64,000 bases of DNA from Halichoerus grypus (Eukaryota; Chordata; Mammalia; Carnivora; Phocidae), in the NCBI RefSeq assembly GCF_964656455.1, contig NC_135714.1, positions 65,125,850-65,189,849 of the forward strand, in the 5' to 3' direction. The notes under the pieces were generated by a model. That model was not told the DNA's origin. It searched no databases and saw nothing but the letters and a program-made list of their open reading frames with translations. This document shows, one piece after another, positions 48,131-61,384 of this stretch (positions within the stretch are counted from its first letter, which is position 1; every line of letters begins with the position of its first letter). Made by a program: the position numbers and the translations under genes.

Positions 48131-50009
48131 GCCTTGTCAAAAGTCCTAGGAAAATGTAGTTTAAAAAAAAATAGAAAATAATCCAGATATTCTTATAGCT
48201 CTTAGTCTTGTTGTGAAGTCTCAGAGTAAATCCTATTATGTCTCAATTTCACTAAAAATGAAACTGAAACTCTGCGTACTTCTCATACACCCAGACCTAA
48301 ACCATGGATTCAGAAGAAAACTTACCAAGATAATTTCCAATTTTGATTTTTGTCGCTCTGCAGAAGGTCAACATTTTAGATACATTAAAACATGCACTAT
48401 TTAAAGTCCAAACAGACCAAAGTTGAGAGACATCCATCCCAAGGCTAGTGCTTACATAAAGTTGAAGTAATGATGTCAAAGTAAAATGAATCTCTTTCCC
48501 TCATGGAGCTCTTCATGGGATCCACGAGAGATGGGGCTATCTCCCACAGTGATGGGGAATTCCATCCAGGAAAAAGGGATTCTTTCTTCACAGACAACAA
48601 GATGAAAGGGAATTGTGGTTTATTCATTAGGTTCCTCCCTCTATGACTTTCAGTTATCAGTTGTGTCTGTGTGTGTGTTCTATTACAAAAACCTGTGGGA
48701 CTGCTGCTGTATGGCTAGCGCTTTGCCCCATGCCATGCATACAGCATGTGGACCAGGAAAGCCTGACAGGCCACAGTAAAATACGTCTGGGTTCTAGGGT
48801 CTCTGTCATGTTGCCAAGTCATATATCCTCCTCTGTCTTGGCCAATTTCCTTATCTGGAAATGGGGTGAGAGCCTAACTGGAATACCTCACCATTTTGAT
48901 ATGGTGACCAAATAATACAATAAATAGGAAAGACTTGGAAAATTGTAAATTGAAAATAGTACTATTGTGACCGCTGTTATGACACAGATATGAACAGATA
49001 GGGCAGAGGAAGGAGAACATGATTCCAAAATACACATCATGGAGAATCAGTCTCACTTTTACAGATGAGCACAAAGAAAGCCAGAAAGTTTAAATAACTT
49101 GCTCCAAGGCAAGTAGCCAGTTGGAAGCAGAACTGGAGACAAATTCCCACTCAGTGTTTTGACTGAATGCCTCACTCTTCTACGACTCTACTACTATTAC
49201 TTTGAGCCTTGAGAATACCTGGAAAATGGGAAAGGGCAAAGGGCCACTTGATGACCCTGGTCATAGGAAGGCTGGAGAAACAATGAAAAAATGATCAGAG
49301 AAGGCACAGAAGGATAACAGAGTATTGGTTAAGTTCTGGGTGTGGAGTCATAAAAAGGAAAATAAGAAGGCAGGAGGTAACAGGAAACCCACTTGTACTA
49401 AGCATTTCTGACTTAAAAGGGTCTTAAGAACTTGATCTCATTTAACCATTACAACGATCTAAAGTTCTCTCTATCTTCCAGTTGAGGAAACAAGACAAGA
49501 AGTAGTTAAGGACTACTGGCCAATAAGACACAGGGCAGTGATGAAATCTGGGACTGAGGGCCTCTGGGTCAGACCCTTGAGCATGCTGCCTCATTCCACA
49601 GTTACTGATAACTATCATGGAGGATGTGGGCCCAACGGGAGGGTAGTAGATATTTAAAAATATATATTTATAATGTATGCTCAAAATTTAAAAATAACTT
49701 ATCTTTGCTAAATATTTTCTTTCTGAACCTTTGGGGTGAAATATTAGTAGAAACTTCCAGATGGACTCACGCTGGGTGTTTTCTGCTTGAGAGTGAAAAA
49801 ACCTGGGGCCAACTTCTTTGAGAGTAACACCATCAGGATCCTCTTTTAAGAAGGACCAGAGCAGGGGGTTTGAATCAATGAATAAATACTATCACATAGG
49901 ACTCTTTGAATAAAATTAGCCTGGGGTATTTTTTTTCCGTGCTTAATAAATTCCTGAGTAGTGATAATATCTAACACATATACAGAACTTTCTAAGTACT
50001 GTGTACTCT

Positions 50010-50190
50010 TCTGAGAGGTTACGCATTCATTTAATGCTCATAAATACATAAGGTGAGTTCTATTATTACCTCCATTTTGCAAATTAGGAAGCTGAGACAC
50101 AGAGAGATCAAGTAATGATCTGCTGATCAAAGATCAAACAGCCTGAAAAAGCCACCATTGGAGCTGGGGCTTAAACCCAGGCAGTTCAGC
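50010..50190 (+). repeat. MIR fragment
   Basis: 'tacctccattttgcaaatta' followed by 'ggaagctgagacacagagag' and 'gctggggcttaaacccaggc' is a typical MIR. Confidence 0.8.
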
Positions 50191-50589
50191 TAGCAGGACT
50201 TAATGTTGTATATTATATGGCACTTTGCATATTCTGTCGCCTAGACCCTCATTAAAATAGCAATCTTGCTGCCTACACTAAAACCCTGGATTTCTGGGGT
50301 TGGACAGGTAAGAACTCATTTATTCATTAAGTAAGTCATTCCGATATTCATTCATTCAATATTATAATCCTACTATATATCAGGCTCAGTAATAGCAAAA
50401 TTGGATGTGGTTTCTGCTACGCTCCAACTGAGAGTCTGGGGGCAGGGGAGAAATACTTATCAAATAATGACACAAAAAATGTGAAATTACAAACTTTCAT
50501 AAGAAGGATGAAGGAAATGTACAAGATGTTATAAGATTCTATGAATATTTAAAGAGGCATCTGTCCTAGTCCAGGGCAGGTCCTGAGGA

Positions 50590-50735
50590 ACTTTGGCCTT
50601 TGAGCTGGGATTGCAAAACAAGAGACCTTGAGTTGTTTAACATTTCTAAGCCTTAATCCTCACCTGTAACATAGGGGCAAGGGTTCGAGGCATTATCCCA
50701 GCAATTAGTAACTACTTAATTAATGATAGTTATTG
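50590..50735 (+). repeat. MIR fragment
   Basis: 'aagccttaatcctcacctgt' with 'aacataggggcaagggttcg' matches a MIR core. Confidence 0.6.
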
Positions 50736-51459
50736 GCTTTGTTATTTTTAATTTTCTCATTACTCTGTGATCCATATCCACTTAGAGAATAGGAGATAGG
50801 AAATATAAAGATTTAGAATAATGACTTTAGCAATCATAAATGTGGAAAGGAGAGGGGAGAAAAAGAAAATAATTTGAAAATGCTATGGATTTTAATTATT
50901 AAAAAATAGAGTTCTTCAGTAAAATGAGCAGTATATTGTAAGTAACCAAATGGGAAAATAAACGCATACAGGAAACCTAATGCTTTGTTCATGTTTTTTC
51001 TGACACCTCAGGATTTTGTCATGAAATTGCTTATGTCTGGCTGATAGCATATTTTTCTGTGGTTTTAAATATTTCTTCCAGCATTAGTCATTGGATTGAT
51101 TGATTTGCACGCTCTTTCACCCAGCGCTTACTATTGCAGCATGTAGGAGAGAGGGCTGGACTGACTTCACCTGGGTGGGTTAGGACAAGGACGGTGGGGG
51201 GGGGGGGGGTGGAGAACCTCTAGCTCTCCTGAGGAAAGATGTTTCAGAGCTAATATGTGGGCCACAGAGAGCTTCCAGCCCGATGACTCTCTGCTTCAGA
51301 AAAGAAGGAAAGCTGCGAGGTAAGTTGATAGAAACGTATTGACTCCTTCCTGCAATGTGAGGTGTCCCTGGAAGAATCCCTCGGGGATGAGTTCAGTGAT
51401 CCCACATTTTTCAGACAGAAATCTGCCTCTGCCCCCTTGAAGAGAGCACTTCAAAGGGT

Positions 51460-51830
51460 CACGGGACAGTTCAAAGGGCCGGGAGCCCCGTGCGCGACTA
51501 GTGTTCAAGGGCTGGAAGTCCGTATATACCCTGACAGTCGGTGAATCCACCGCCAGACCAGCAGGGAGGCGGGGCGCTCGTGGGGGGCTGTGCCGACGTG
51601 GACATGAGCACACTCTTACCCCGAATCCCAACTCCACACCACTTCAGCTGGGGGCAGGGACAGGAAGCTGGGGCGGCCAGGAAGGGCGGTGGCGGGGGGG
51701 GGGGGGGCCCGGGGGGATCGACCAGGGCCACCTCCCTGGCCAAGCGAGGTCTAGACTGTCGCTGCCCCGCCCTTTCAGCCCCCGGTTTGGTTCCCACGGA
51801 GTCCAGTCCCCTTGGCGGCGGTATCTTTCA
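51460..51830. promoter_or_regulatory. Distal GC-rich, CpG-containing block with G-runs
   Basis: An isolated GC-rich island in AT-rich DNA about 17 kb upstream of the main promoter. It has many CpGs and a G-run cluster at about 51687-51717. A second pure G-run lies outside it at about 51196-51209. It could be a distal promoter or enhancer, or GC-rich repeat debris; no gene is attached to it. Confidence 0.4.
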
Positions 51831-54129
51831 GTTCAGTTGACTCAGGCGCTCTGGGGAAAAGTTAGTTGTCTGTCCTCAATTCCTCTACTCCTGGGCACCT
51901 TTAGCCCTGGAGTTTCCATCAGTAAAATATTTGCTTTTCCTTAGGTAGTCTAGAAGCAACTAACACATGTGTCTGACTTCCTTTCTTCTCTTCCTTCTGG
52001 GAGAAATTCTAAAAAGTAGAGGGGACTATGTTAAATAGGAGATATGGGACATTAAGTGCAGGCAGCCCCCATAAGCCACCATTAACTACAAATGGGATTG
52101 CCATGTTCCCTTTAAAAGCAATGGTGTTTTTCTCATCATCAGGGACAAACACTGGAGATATCTCATGTTTCCAGGGTGATTCTGGGGGTCCTGACCTTTC
52201 ATCGAAAAGGCAAGTTGTGTAACTACATGTGGGCTTTTTCCCGTGTATCTGAGCACCGACTAATGCCAACGGTATTTCTGTCCCCCCCCCCCCCCACCTC
52301 CAAGCACACACACATAGGTACATGGAGGAATGGGGTAGGGGAGGGTGGAAAGACCAGTAAAGAAACAAGATGGGAAAAGAGCTTTACAGGCATAAGGAGG
52401 CAATAAATAGAACGACCGTGGCAAATCCAGAACTAAGAGAAGCTTTCAAAGGCAAGATCGCCCACAAGCCTTTCTCCAGAAGCTCCAATCCTCAACCCCG
52501 CTCTGTCACACAGGCGAGGATGCAGGTAGGCACTGTTAGATCTGCATGGGTGGGATTCTACTGAGTTCAAATTCTTAATCTTAAAAAGGCACAGCAAAGA
52601 GGATGCCTTTTCCTCTCTCGACCGTAGAGTTTTAAAACATATTTCCTGTGTACATTTAGTCATTGGGTTATTTACCACCCCTAGCACATAGCAGGTAGTA
52701 AGTAGTTGTTGAGTGAAATCCATAAAGCATGGAAAACCATGTGTGTTTCCCCGATGACCAGAGAACGGACTCCTGCTGCTCGGGAAAGAACCTGAATTAT
52801 TTGTCATGTGTCAAACACAAAAGGCCCCAGTCCCACGGCTCTTGTTGAAAGTCTCCAGAAATAGAAAACAACTTCTTGTTTATTGATTGACCTATGACTG
52901 CTGTATCTGGAGTTTAGCTCTAGAAATGGAAGGAAAATAAGGTATCTTTAAACAATTTATAGACCTAAAAAGGACCCTCCCCCAACGCTGTTTGCTGCCA
53001 CCTTCTTTTTTTCCCCTCTGCTTCCTTCTTTTCAAACGCTACCTGACAGACTGCCGCAATCACCCTGTGAATGTAAGTAATTTCCTTATTGACAGCCTCC
53101 CATTCTCCCTGACATCTGTCAGCACTCCCTGACACTTGAATAAGCATTAAGACATTAACAGTCTGGCACAGGTTTAAGGGCTGGAATAGTAATGCTTGGC
53201 AGGCCTGCTGCACAAAGCCACATGCAGAGAGACCCCCACTCATTCAACTCTGTCGTCCTTCTGGTTCGAAAATGTGGCAGAGCCCAGAGTAAATGCCGAT
53301 TATTCGCTCCACTGCTCTAGCATTTTGGTGTCTCCTTAGACAGGCCAGGCCGTACGTTAAAAGAAAAGAACAAGAAAAACAAGAAAATGCCTGCTTGTGT
53401 GACGGTGTAAGTGAGAAGTGGAATGTTCAGAAAAAGGCAGGTCTTTGCTCACCGGGATGAGTTAATATTTTAAAGGGATTGACTTAGAATAAAAAGCAAA
53501 GTCAAGCTCCCCTGACTTACATATAGGACAATTAGCATCATGCTTTCTTCTGATAATACCAAATTCTTCCCAAAGACTAGATGGCAAATGCCAGCTTTGT
53601 GCCATGGATTTTTTGAAAATCAATTTGTCAGATCCTCATACAGAAAATTATGAGGACAGAACACCACCACAGTAGGCTTTGTTGCCCGAATCTGTTCACT
53701 GAGAAATGGCAAAGCTATTAACATGCTTGGTTTTTAAACTGTTAAGTGAGTCAGAGAGCTGCCTCTGTTCTGTTGCAAGCAGGGCTTGTTTTGGATCAAA
53801 ACCCAGCAATCCAACCAGGTAAAGCTAAAATTAACATCAAAATAGAAGGGGCAGAACTGCGAATGTGACACTTTTTCTTGAGTGAAAAATGACTCACTAT
53901 GGCTGCACTTGAGAAACAAAAGAGGAGTTAAGATAGGTTTTTACCAAAGTTCAAGGTAGTCTGATGACAGGGTCAGGCAAGATGTTTCCCTTGGAAGCAT
54001 TCTGGGGCTCAAGACTTTGACATCTTCTGGGGGCCAAGAGCCCTGATTTTTCTCATTCCCCCAGTTGGCCACTGTTAGGACCCAGCAATGCCACAGAGAA
54101 CAGCTGATCTTTACATAGTGATTCCTTCT

Positions 54130-54290
54130 GCAGATGCCTTCATTTCCTAGTTGTTTGATCTGAGCCTGAGTCATTATCTCTGCTTTGCAAAAGAGGAAGG
54201 AAAAGAGGCCCCAGAAGAATAGGGGCTTGCCCCAAATCACACAGGTAGTAAATGGTGGAGGCCCATGGTGAACCTGGGTCTTGTCTCCTG
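54130..54290 (+). repeat. MIR fragment
   Basis: 'attatctctgctttgcaaaa' and 'cccaaatcacacaggtagta' followed by 'gaacctgggtcttgtctcct' match MIR. Confidence 0.65.
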
Positions 54291-54664
54291 GGTTGGTGTA
54301 TTTCCACGGCATTGGCTCCCAGCCTCAGGGGGCTTGGCCAAAATGACCAGAGAAAGGAGATCGTCACCCTGGAAGGACTGTGACTACCTTTCCAGAGCCC
54401 AGAGAGCTGTCGGTGGTCATGATTAGGCTGACTGACTGGGATCCGAGTGGAATCAACAAAATCTGCTCCACTCCACAAAAGGGGGGTGCTCAGGTGGGTA
54501 GGGTGGTTCCCTTCAGACTGACCTCATTTCTTCATGAGCACAGCAGGAGAATCAGCACCAGCCACCCTGGCGGCATGGGTGTGTCTGCAGGTGCTTGGGC
54601 AGGGGGAGTTAGAGTTCTCAAACCAAATTCCATGCCACCTCCAGTTTGCCACTCCAAACCTTGA

Positions 54665-54880
54665 ATGGGAAGGGTATGGGCTTCGGAGTCAAGGGGACCT
54701 GAATTCAAGTTCAGACTCTCACTAGCTGGCTAAATTTAGCCAAATAAATCTCAGTTTTTTTCATTTATAAAACAGTGATGACAACCATATCTTCCTTATA
54801 GGCTTGCTGTGAGGGCTAACGGAGCTAAAGCCTGTCAAATGTTTAGCACAGTAAATGCTCAAAAATAAATGTTAATACGT
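54665..54880 (+). repeat. MIR fragment
   Basis: 'ggcttcggagtcaaggggac' with 'tcagtttttttcatttataa' and 'gcttgctgtgagggctaacg' is a long MIR. Confidence 0.8.
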
Positions 54881-54884
54881 TGTT

Positions 54885-55060
54885 ATCATTAATTAATATA
54901 GGGACTCATGTGAGGCTCCTATCTTTCTGACTATCGACTTAACATCTCCCTTTGGAGTTCCTATAATAAAATACTACTATTATTAATTGGTATAGGGCCT
55001 CATCTAAGGCTCCCACCTATGTGATTGACCACCTGACATCTCTCTTTTTGGATGTCCTAC
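54885..55060. repeat. Diverged tandem duplication, unit about 94 bp
   Basis: Unit 1 (54885-54966) 'ataGGGactcatgtgaggctcc' and unit 2 (54979-55060) 'ataGGGcctcatctaaggctcc' align through '..gactatcgacttaacatctcc' versus '..gattgaccacctgacatctct' to '..ttcctat' versus '..gtcctac'. The offset between matching bases is 94 bp. Confidence 0.7.
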
Positions 55061-55119
55061 AGTTACTTTAAATGCAAGCCAGTGCACCTTCCATATAACC
55101 ATAATAATCACCACAGAAA

Positions 55120-55310
55120 GCTACTGAGAGCATAGTCTGTGTTCTGAACATTATTATTTTATTTAATCCTGCAAGTTAGGGATTACATTTCACTTTTACA
55201 GATTGGGCAAATGACACTCAGAGGTTAAGTAACCTACCCAAAGCTTCATAGCTGTTAACTATCAGGCCAAACTTCGCAGCTGGGGTCATGTGGTGTCAGG
55301 GCCCACTCCA
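55120..55310 (+). repeat. MIR fragment
   Basis: 'cacttttacagattgggcaa' and 'cagaggttaagtaacctacc' are typical MIR core sequence. Confidence 0.75.
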
Positions 55311-55689
55311 TAGCTAAACCACCTTCCCCTACCAGAGACGAGGCTGTAAACCACAGGAACTTTGATTCTTTCTTCTGTCTCGGTCTCCCATCTACACAAT
55401 CGGGAATTCCTTTCCTGCTATTCCGCCTCATGGGAATCTTTCACGTCTTGTCCAGGCTTTGCATTCACTCTGACTACCCTGCTTCAGGACTTCTTTTCTA
55501 TCTGCTGGATATCAGATGCTCTCTAGATGTCCCTTTATCATTTCAAGTCCCTTTCTAATTCACCCCCCCACAACACACACATGCACAAGGGCGCCTGCTT
55601 AACCCCCCAAAGCCTAGCTCTCATGACAGCTTCCCTGCAGAAGATGTTCAATGACTTCCCACATTCTGCAGAAGAAAAATGATACTAGT

Positions 55690-55895
55690 CAACTTGACAA
55701 TCAATGTCTGCTTCCTCCATAAATGTGCAATTTAGCTTTTTGGTTCTCATTATATCTCTTTGCATACTCAGCAAAACACACAATCCATGGGGGCAGAAAT
55801 CTGTGCCTCTTGTCCATTGCGGCCCCTGATACCTAGAATAGTTGTTTGTTTACATTCAGTGCTCACTAAATATTTGTTGGTTGAATGAATGATGA
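55690..55895 (+). repeat. L2 3' end
   Basis: 'atgggggcagaaatctgtgc' and 'gcccctgatacctagaatag' followed by 'tattttgttggttgaatgaa'-like sequence match the L2 terminus. Confidence 0.7.
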
Positions 55896-56794
55896 TACTT
55901 TCCACCGTGTTTTACTGCAGAGCCTATTAGTCATTTAAAGACAGGAAATCTGCTTTCATGTTTTAAAGCTGCCGGTACCGTTTTTAAAGATGAAGAAAAG
56001 CCAACACAGGATCTTTAAATATTTGATGTATTGTAGAAAATAATGTTTATCAGGGTAATGCTTTGATGCTTATTCAACAGAATGCAATATAATTGTGTTA
56101 TGCAAGGAAAATTACGGGAGTTCTAGAAATAGTCATTATTAGTCATGACAGGCAGTATGACCCAGTATTGGGACAGCAGTTTCAAATCAAGTGACAAAGG
56201 TCATCTTTACTCTTGCCAGCGTATGTGTTGCTGAGACAAGGCATAAAGGCTCCTGATGCCCCAGCTGAGTGTGGGCCTAATAATGTCTCTGCTGCCCCAT
56301 ATCACCCCTCAGGCCTTTCTTCGCGCAACCCCTTCCTTCCCCTCACCCGCACGTCTTCACACCCAACTTCTCCTTCAGAGGCTAAATACCCTTCTCTCAT
56401 CTTTTTCTAGCCTCCCTCCTCAGAAGAAATCTCTTACTACTTCACCACAGCAATTTCATGTGGGTTCATACGTGTAACGATTTATCACTTTATTCCATGT
56501 ACTTGAACTGTGGGTGTCCTGACTCGGTTTGTGAGAGCAAGGCCCGTCATCCCTCTCCGAATTACCTTTCTAACCGCTCTCCACCTACTGTTTTGTATCT
56601 TGTCATGCTCACAGATGCTTAGGATATATTTTTTGAATAAATAAGTGAATGTGGCAATGCAGGTAAAAATAACAGATGGCTGAAGTCTCGGCGTGAGGCA
56701 CGGGCAGGCTTTACTAGTTGGCAGAGGGGGAGGGGGAGAGAGGAACTGTGTCAGAGGGTTATCCGATTAAAGGCAGCATATTCTGAAAAGTGAC

Positions 56795-56950
56795 ATAGCC
56801 TACTGATTAAGTGCAGGCTCTTGAGCCAGGCTGCTTGGGTTCAAATACCAGCTCTGTAGCTTCACTGTGTGAAGGTGGGGCATCAGATGGCATTTTTCCC
56901 TATTTCATAGGTTTTGTTGTGAAGACTAAAAAAGCTAATTAATGTAAAGT
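56795..56950 (+). repeat. MIR fragment
   Basis: 'ctcttgagccaggctgcttg' and 'ggttcaaataccagctctgt' match the MIR 5' core. Confidence 0.8.
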
Positions 56951-56964
56951 GGTGATTCCCACTG

Positions 56965-57420
56965 TGGTAGATTGTGATATTGTTTCAAATATTTTGCTGC
57001 CTTTCGTGTTAAAATAATTTTTTAATGTATAATATATATTAAATATATCTAAATTATATATATATATAAAATATCTCTGCTCACTGTCACATGACTTGCT
57101 GTGTTCCTTTCATCGGCATCGGGCTTAGCCATGTGACTTGCTTTGACATGTGGAATTTAAGTAGAAGTGACATATGCCATGACTGAGCAGAGGCTTTGGG
57201 GCCACTGCTCCCTTTTTCCTCTGCCCCAAGACTGACACATCTCATGGAGGGTCATCTCCTTCGTGCTGGATCCTGCGTGGAAAAGCCACATGGAGCAGAA
57301 CCTCAGCCATCACAACCAACATACGACACGTGAGAAACAAGCCTCTGCCTTTGTAGGCCCCTGGGATTTAGGAATTGTTGCTGGGACACAACGTGGTGAA
57401 GCTGACGCATGGCCCAGTGA
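56965..57420 (+). repeat. MaLR (MLT1-type) LTR remnant
   Basis: 'gtggtagattgtgatattgt', 'catgtgacttgctttgacat', 'gactgagcagaggctttggg' and 'acgtgagaaacaagcctctg' follow the order of an MLT1-class ERVL-MaLR solo LTR. It is decayed and non-coding, and carries an (AT)n tract at about 57040-57070. Confidence 0.6.
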
Positions 57421-59467
57421 AAGAAGGACCCCAGCCATGGAAAGATTTGCAGTGGTGCCTGGAACATATGAGGGGCTCCATAGTGATTATCACTGCCAAT
57501 GTGCTCTGACTTTTGACACGACTTCCTAATTTGCACTCACTTGTCTTCAATTAAAAGCCTCTTCTTTGGACTCCTCAAAGTGTTTTGTTGTAGACAATCA
57601 TCTGGCGAAGAGCTGGAAGGTGTGTACGTTCCAGTCCTGACTTGCTTTTTCTGGGGCTCTGTTTCCTCATAGCTAATTGTCAAGGTTGTTTCCAGCTCAG
57701 AGAAATTTCGGAGTCCACGGGCAAGCAGCTGCCAGAGTCTTGCATTCATTCAGTAAACAAATGTCGGATGTACCACTTACAAAGCGGGGTGATTTCAGGC
57801 CCTCAGCTTCTTCGTCTTTACCCTCACAGGATTTATGTTAGGCTTTGGCCACTGTCGGGTTTCCAGGCGATGGAATTTGCATAGGCTCCTGGGGCACAGC
57901 ACTATTTTTTGTTTTCTTTCTCATATTGTCACTAAACTCTTAGCCAGAGAAAAAAGCGATGTCCTAGAAAACAAGTTACAAAAAAATCTTTGGCTCACCA
58001 AGGATGTGTTTAACTTAAAGGACTTAAAATAAAAAGCAAGGTACAATCAGAGAAGAAAATGAGGCTGCCTTGGTGGGCAGAGGTCTGGCCTAAAAAGGAA
58101 AGCTTTGGGTTCCAGCCTTCTTCCCGCCATTATCAGCCAGGTGATCTTGGGACATCACTCATTACTCTGGGTTCCCATTTCCCTACGTGTAACAGGAATA
58201 AAGGATCGCCAAATTCCTGTCCAGTGCTAATGTTTTATCACTATGATTCCATCAAAATTAATTGACAAAGGTGGTTTGTTTTTTTTTTTTTTACAAGTTT
58301 CAGGTGTCAGTTCTCTTAATTTGCAGAGTTGGGGAAATACATTAACGGAGGGAAATGTTGACAGGGAAAGCCCAGCCCACACAAATCTTCTGAGTTGCTA
58401 ATAAATTTTGATCCTAAAGGAGAAATAAAAGAAAGAACTTGATTTATAATCATTAAATGAAAACAAGCACTATTTTGTTTGCCAGAAGAACAGGTGGCCT
58501 AGTATCTTTTCCTGCCCACTCACAGGAGATTTTCTGTTCCAACTAAGGAAAGCTGATCTCTGCCATATTCCTCCTAGCGCTATTGAAATGTATCCAGATC
58601 CTCAAAGTCTCAGCCAGAGGTCTGTCAAGTTGAGTGTGGGCACCAAAGCTGGTCCATGCATTGATTGGTTTCCAAAACCAGGTCCTCCTCCCATCACTTG
58701 GGATGGCAGGTGCTTGCTGTCCCCATGCCACTGGCCTTGGCAGGGTTGACAGTCCAGCTTCCACACCCTGCTTTCCTTAGATTCCCACCACCATATCCTA
58801 TTCTTGGTTGTGGGCAGAGACAGCTTTGGTAAATATACAATCTCAGTAAGATCATATGCTCCAAGAGAAGTCCCTAGGATCCCCCCTTAAAAATATACTG
58901 TCCTCCTCACAGAGCTTCTGTGATTACTAAAACTTACAAAAGCCCACCCTCAGCCTCAGAAAGGCATTCTAGAAGAAAGGGCATGAGGGTGCCCTGCTGA
59001 GATTCCCCCTCTGAGAGAACCTGTGGTGGATCATTGCCTCCAGCTGCCATATTTTGGATTTGCTGAGCATTCACTCAGAGGCCACACTTCCCCTGGGGCT
59101 GCTCCCGGGCAAAAACTGAGAACAGTGCGGGGATTAGAACTGGGCCCTTCCTGTCTCAAGGGGGGATTCCTCATATGGGCACTTTTGGCGTGGGGACTTT
59201 CCAGCAGGATGGTCAAAACTTTCTCAGAATTCTGCCGTGGTCTGAAACACTTCCTACTCAATCCTTCCTTCCCTCTTCCCTTTCCTAGGCCTCAGACCTG
59301 CACCATAAGGTGAAGATTCCCCCTGCCTGCTCCTTCTCCCCACTTTATTCCTCATCCTTCCCAGGCACTTTCCTCACTAAACCTCCTGCATAATGCCTTC
59401 CTTTGGGCATCTGCTTCTAAGAGAAGCCGGCATGACGCCTTCAAAAGCTAGCGTGTCTGGCTCACTA

Positions 59468-60118
59468 TATTAGTTAGGGTTCTCCAGAGAAACAGAGCCA
59501 ATAGGAGATCTATCATCTGTCTGTCTATCATCTATCTATCTATTATCTATCTATCATCTATCTATCTATTATCATCTATCTATCTATTATCTATCTATCT
59601 ATTATCATCTATCTATCTATCTATCTACCATCCATATGATAAGGAATTGGCTCATGTGATTACAGAGTCTTGGGACTCTACAGTTGGCAAGCTGGAGACT
59701 CAGGAGAGCCAGTGTGTAGTTCTAGCCAGAATCTGAAGCCTCAGAGCCAGTGGTGTAAGTTCTAGTCTGAAAGCTGACAGGCTTGAGACCCAAGAAGAGC
59801 TGATGGTTCAATCTGAGTCTGAAGAACCGAACAGACCAATGTCAAAGCAGTCAGGCAGGAGGAGTCCCCTCTTATTCCTATGGAATGAGGGGCTGGTGTG
59901 ATGGCAGCAATATGGCGTCAGTCTTTTTGTTCTAGTCAAGTCTTCAACTGATTGGATGAGGCCCACCCACATTAGTGAAGACAATTTACTCCATCTACTG
60001 ATTCAAATGTTAATCTCATCCAGAAACACCCTCACAGACATACCCAGAATAATGTTTGACCAAATATCTGTGTACTCTGTGACCCAGTCAAGTCGACACA
60101 TAGAATTAACCATCACAC
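59468..60118 (+). repeat. Interspersed repeat split by a microsatellite
   Basis: 'ttagttagggttctccagag' at the left, then 'aaggaattggctcatgtgat', 'caactgattggatgaggccc' and 'gaattaaccatcacacccat' at the right. This is a well-known mammalian interspersed element; I am not sure of its family name. Confidence 0.65.
59505..59633. repeat. (TCTA)n/(ATC) tetranucleotide microsatellite
   Basis: About 130 bp of TCTA/TCTG units interrupted by ATTA and ATCATC steps. Tracts like this are usually polymorphic. Confidence 0.95.
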
Positions 60119-60304
60119 CCATGGAATCCAATGCTAATCAGTTAAAGGGCTTCTGCTAAAGTCCTGAATACAAGTCAAGGTATAGTATGAGTTGCACTTA
60201 TGTTTATGTCTGTCTCGCTAAAAAAACCCATGAATAAAAAAAGATCTGTAAATGCCTGAAGGTAAAAACCATGTCTTATTTATTTTTAGATCCAAAGTAC
60301 GTAT

Positions 60305-60600
60305 TGAAAATTCAATAACTTGAATTCCTACTATGTGTCCTACACAAGCAAAGTGCTAAGGGTATAGCAGTAAACAAAAGAGCCCAGGCTCTTGTGCTCA
60401 GACAGCCTACATGAAGGTGAGAGAGACAAATAATATATCAAACAATTGAATATATAATATAATGTGTGCCATGATCAGTGTGAAAAGGAAAGAGTAAAGT
60501 GGGCAAGGGGATAGAGAGGAATGGAGAGGTGTCACTTTATATAGGTGTTCAAAGATGTCCTGAATGGGTAACTGATGGATGAAAGACTCTGAAGGGAGGT
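60305..60600 (+). repeat. L2-type fragment
   Basis: 'ttcctactatgtgtcctaca', 'gctaagggtatagcagtaaa' and 'gccatgatcagtgtgaaaag' match the L2-like pattern. Confidence 0.65.
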
Positions 60601-61384
60601 GTCGGGAAGGTGGTATAAGTGTGTTGGGATGAGCAGGAATTTGGAGTTATACAGAGCAGAAGGAAGGCTTCCTCTTCTACCCAGAGAATCGACAACTAAA
60701 TTGTTATTTCCCCTGGCTCTGGTCTGTTTTTCTTTGCCTCCCTGACTCCTATTTCTATAGCATTTCTTACAGAGTGGGCCCTGACTCCCTCTCCTTAAGT
60801 GACTGCCTCACTGGAGTAAGTTTTCAAGTCAACTTTATCGCTTGCATTGACCTTCCCCAACATGAGGGCTTGGGGCCAGTTTCCACTTCTGAAGAAATTT
60901 CTCTAAAAGTGGTGCTCTGGAGACTCTTCAGTAAATGAAGATAGACTTGGCAAAGAAAGTCCAAGCGTACGGGCAGATAATTAAGAGAGATTTTCAAAGC
61001 CTAGGGGGAAATCAAAGACCATTATGTATGTATGGTTTGCACTAAACCACTTTTATTACAATTTGAGCTCCGTACAGCTGTGCATCAATTGAGGAGTGAG
61101 TCTACACAGCCAGGGAAAAAAAAACAGAAGTCGTGTGGATGCCAACCTTCTAGCTGCCTACAGGGGCCACACATAAGTTTAAGTTTCACAGCTCCTGAGG
61201 AATTACAGAAACCAAAATAGGTAATTTTATTGCCGTCCTAATAAGGAAATGACGTAGCCATTGAGAAATAAAAAAAGCTGAAATATTTCCCTTTCCCTCT
61301 TCCACCTCTCTGATTCAATTCCTCATTCTCAACAGGGATGTGGTGAAAGGTATGAGATTTTTATGGAGTCATTTGAAGTCTCTG

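Noticed and set aside
51501..51944. A 147-codon ORF in the distal GC-rich block
   Set aside because: Dominated by Gly/Arg from G-runs; a by-product of composition.
56965..57420. A possible intact endogenous retrovirus
   Set aside because: Only an old LTR-like remnant is visible; no internal viral coding region flanks it.
59505..59633. CRISPR-like array
   Set aside because: Four-base units without spacers; a microsatellite in a mammalian genome.
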